Shown here: piece by piece, positions 32,006 through 33,260 of the stretch
Position numbering within the stretch: position 1 is the first letter of the stretch
Layout of the letters: every line of letters begins with the position of its first letter
NCBI GenBank assembly: GCA_025937785.1
Contig: JAICQQ010000080.1
Span: forward strand, 1 to 33,260
Length of the DNA: 33,260 nucleotides
Reading direction: 5' to 3'
From: Polyangiaceae bacterium
GTDB lineage: Bacteria; Myxococcota_A; Polyangia; Polyangiales; Polyangiaceae
The notes under the pieces: model-generated
Databases searched by the model: none
What the model saw: only the letters and a program-made list of their open reading frames with translations
Told to the model about the DNA's origin: nothing
Program-made: the position numbers and the translations under genes

Positions 32006-32539
32006 ATGTGGTTCGCGATCCTGGCGTGTGTCAGCGGCGTACTGCTGGTGCTGGGTAGCTGGCGCTTGGCTCGGGCACAGCCCTCGGCGCACGCGCTCGA
32101 AGCTTGTGTCCGATCGCTGCAGCAGAGCGCACCGGTCCCGGTCGACGCTGCGGATCGCATTTCGGTCAGGGTGGGTCAGCTCGTCGAGCGCATCGGTCGC
32201 ACGCGTTCTCGCAGCGTCGCCGTCGCCGAGCTCAACGAGTTCATTTCGGAGGTGGACAGCGCGAGCGGCGCGGAGGTACCCCTGACCCTCGCGCGCGTAT
32301 GTTTTACGCTCGGGCTGCTGCTCGGAGTGCTCGCGCTCGCCACGCGGCTGGGTGCCGCGACCGGCGTCGGTCTGGAAGCCGCCACGCCAGCGCTCGTGGC
32401 GGTGATGGCAGGACTCGCGAGTGGGATGGTCTGCTACCAGCTTGGCCTTTCGGCCAGGCGGCGGCGCCAAGAATTTCGCGGGGTCCTGCGACGGTTGACG
32501 CAGGTGCTCGAACGGCGACTCCCGGCCTCCGACGCGTGA
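32006..32539 (+). CDS. Small three-TM membrane protein, TolQ/ExbB/MotA-like topology (177 aa)
   Basis: TM1 lies at the N-terminus (MWFAILACVSGVLLVLGSW), then about 70 soluble residues (RISVRVGQLVERIGRTRSRS), then TM2 (about 90-112, PLTLARVCFTLGLLLGVLAL) and TM3 (about 120-143, ATPALVAVMAGLASGMVCYQ), followed by a basic tail RRRRQEF. In TolQ/ExbB/MotA proteins the last two TMs have LT...A.llGLLGTV and a GI..AL..TA.GL..AIP pattern. Here LTLAR...GLLLGVLAL and ATPALVAVMAGLASGM are loosely similar. I treat it as a possible diverged proton-channel-type subunit, not as proven. GGGAAGG lies upstream of ATG 32006. It follows the 77-aa gene by 95 bp. Confidence 0.65.
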   Translation: MWFAILACVSGVLLVLGSWRLARAQPSAHALEACVRSLQQSAPVPVDAADRISVRVGQLVERIGRTRSRSVAVAELNEFISEVDSASGAEVPLTLARVCFTLGLLLGVLALATRLGAATGVGLEAATPALVAVMAGLASGMVCYQLGLSARRRRQEFRGVLRRLTQVLERRLPASDA

Positions 32540-32763
32540 TGCTACCAAACTCGGCAGGAGGGGGTATCCGCCTCACACTTGGACCGGCGTACAAATTGGC
32601 GGAAATCACTGGCGTTTCGATGGACCTGCCCGCGCTGGCCGGGTTACGCTATGCAACGACGGGCACTTGGGAACTTTCTCGCGCATGAAAGTGTCACTCT
32701 TTGGGTCGAGCCTGGGCGTCCGTTTACGAGTGGTGAGTTCCGTCTGAGCGCAAGGGAATCCGA
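32540..32763. other. 224-bp intergenic region with a dyad
   Basis: I see no credible CDS. ACTTTC (32673-32678) and GAAAGT (32687-32692) make a perfect 6-bp inverted repeat around TCGCGCAT, 71 bp before the FHA-like gene. It may be an operator or hairpin and could mark a second transcript start in the cluster. Confidence 0.4.
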
Positions 32764-33260
32764 ATGACACAGCCGCACACGCAAAAAACACACAGCACGC
32801 GTCCCGGTCAGATGACGGCAGTCATGCGAGCTGTTGCTGCTTCCGGCCCCAAGGTATTGCGCATCGGATTGGTGCAGGACGGCCGCGTCATCGAAGAACG
32901 CATCATCAAGCAACGCTCGCACGTCACGGTTGGTCCGAGCGAAAAGAGCATGTTCGTGATCTCGAGCACGACCGTGCCGCCGAGCTTTCGGCTCTTCGAA
33001 CTAGTGGGCACCGATTACTGCCTCAACTTCTTGGACGGCATGGGCGGGCGTGTTGCGCTGCCGACCGGCATTTCGGACCTGAACGTGTTGAAGGGGCAGG
33101 CCCGCCGCACACCACAAGGCGCTTACCAGATCCGACTCACCGAAGACTCACGGGGTAAGGTAGTCGTCGGCGATCTCACGTTCTTGTTTCAGTTCGTGGC
33201 TCCACCGCCGGTACAGCCCAAGCCCCAGCTTCCCGTGGCGGTCTACCGCGGCGCCAGCAG
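32764..33260 (+). CDS. FHA-like GltG/GltJ (AgmX)-type protein, 5' part only (165 aa visible)
   Basis: ATG 32764 is preceded by AAGGGA at about 7 bases, and the frame is open to the right edge. The visible part has a basic N-terminal tail, then an FHA-like beta domain (about 29-140): VLRIGLVQDGRVIEERIIKQ, RSHVTVGPSEKSMFVIS, PPSFRLFEL, NFLDGMGGRVALPTG, DSRGKVVVGDLTFLFQFV. A proline-rich segment PPPVQPKPQLPVAV follows. This pattern ('VLRVGLVQ.GrvieERiir', 'gpsek..FvV', 'RGKvviGD.tlLFQFVaPPP') is what I recall for myxobacterial AgmX/GltG-type proteins, which continue with a TM segment and TonB-like C-terminal repeats. The rest lies outside the window, so these are not seen. Confidence 0.75.
   Translation, partial: MTQPHTQKTHSTRPGQMTAVMRAVAASGPKVLRIGLVQDGRVIEERIIKQRSHVTVGPSEKSMFVISSTTVPPSFRLFELVGTDYCLNFLDGMGGRVALPTGISDLNVLKGQARRTPQGAYQIRLTEDSRGKVVVGDLTFLFQFVAPPPVQPKPQLPVAVYRGAS

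Noticed and set aside
1..33260. tRNA, rRNA, CRISPR, insertion sequence or phage genes
   Set aside because: I looked through the gaps and found no tRNA arm signatures, direct-repeat arrays with spacers, transposase or phage structural motifs.

Overview
The window is high-GC DNA from what looks like a myxobacterium (Myxococcota, probably a Polyangia-type lineage). The reasons are a Hanks-type Ser/Thr kinase, a PP2C phosphatase, zinc-ribbon/FHA proteins, a single-domain PilZ protein of the type common in myxobacteria, many TPR and lipoprotein genes, and a gene run resembling the Glt/Nfs envelope (gliding and spore-coat) machinery. This assignment is inference from gene content. I saw no rRNA, tRNA, CRISPR array or insertion sequence.

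Region 1 (1-6.0 kb, minus strand). A four-helix-bundle S23-like gene runs off the left edge, with a GTTCAC hexamer repeat upstream of it. A tight run follows, read right to left: triple zinc ribbon/double FHA protein, PP2C phosphatase, two divergent Opp/Dpp-type permeases, and a thioredoxin-rhodanese fusion. It is preceded by an outer-membrane beta-barrel gene.

Region 2 (6.1-13.4 kb). One small, very acidic plus-strand gene converges on and overlaps a long minus-strand run. That run holds a conserved roadblock-like small protein, a CpsB/YwqE-type PHP phosphatase, a secreted protein, a Ser/Thr kinase, an FGE-fold protein lacking the catalytic cysteines, a TrmJ-like rRNA/tRNA methyltransferase, L-threonine aldolase and a TPR lipoprotein.

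Region 3 (13.4-20.4 kb). An ArsA-family ATPase is followed by a 321-bp gene-free gap carrying a 224-bp element with inverted-repeat ends. The GTPases Era and Der come next, overlapping by ATGA. A large ArnT/PMT-like glycosyltransferase is divergent from them, and a PilZ protein follows.

Region 4 (20.4-33.3 kb). A minus-strand ECF sigma factor with its zinc-type anti-sigma factor (TPR C-terminus) faces a plus-strand operon across a 464-bp intergenic region. That region holds a TATAAT box, a perfect palindrome, hairpins and an ECF-like GGAACA-N16-GTT motif. The operon encodes, in order, an Ala/Pro/Thr-rich secreted coiled-coil protein, an 803-aa TPR protein, a 1408-aa TPR protein (GltD/AgmU-like), a TPR lipoprotein (GltE/AglT-like), a 77-aa secreted protein, a small three-TM protein reminiscent of TolQ/ExbB/MotA, and the start of an FHA-like GltG/GltJ(AgmX)-type protein cut by the right edge. 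I read this as a Glt/Nfs-related trans-envelope complex, possibly under control of the neighbouring ECF sigma factor. It is the most interesting part of the window.
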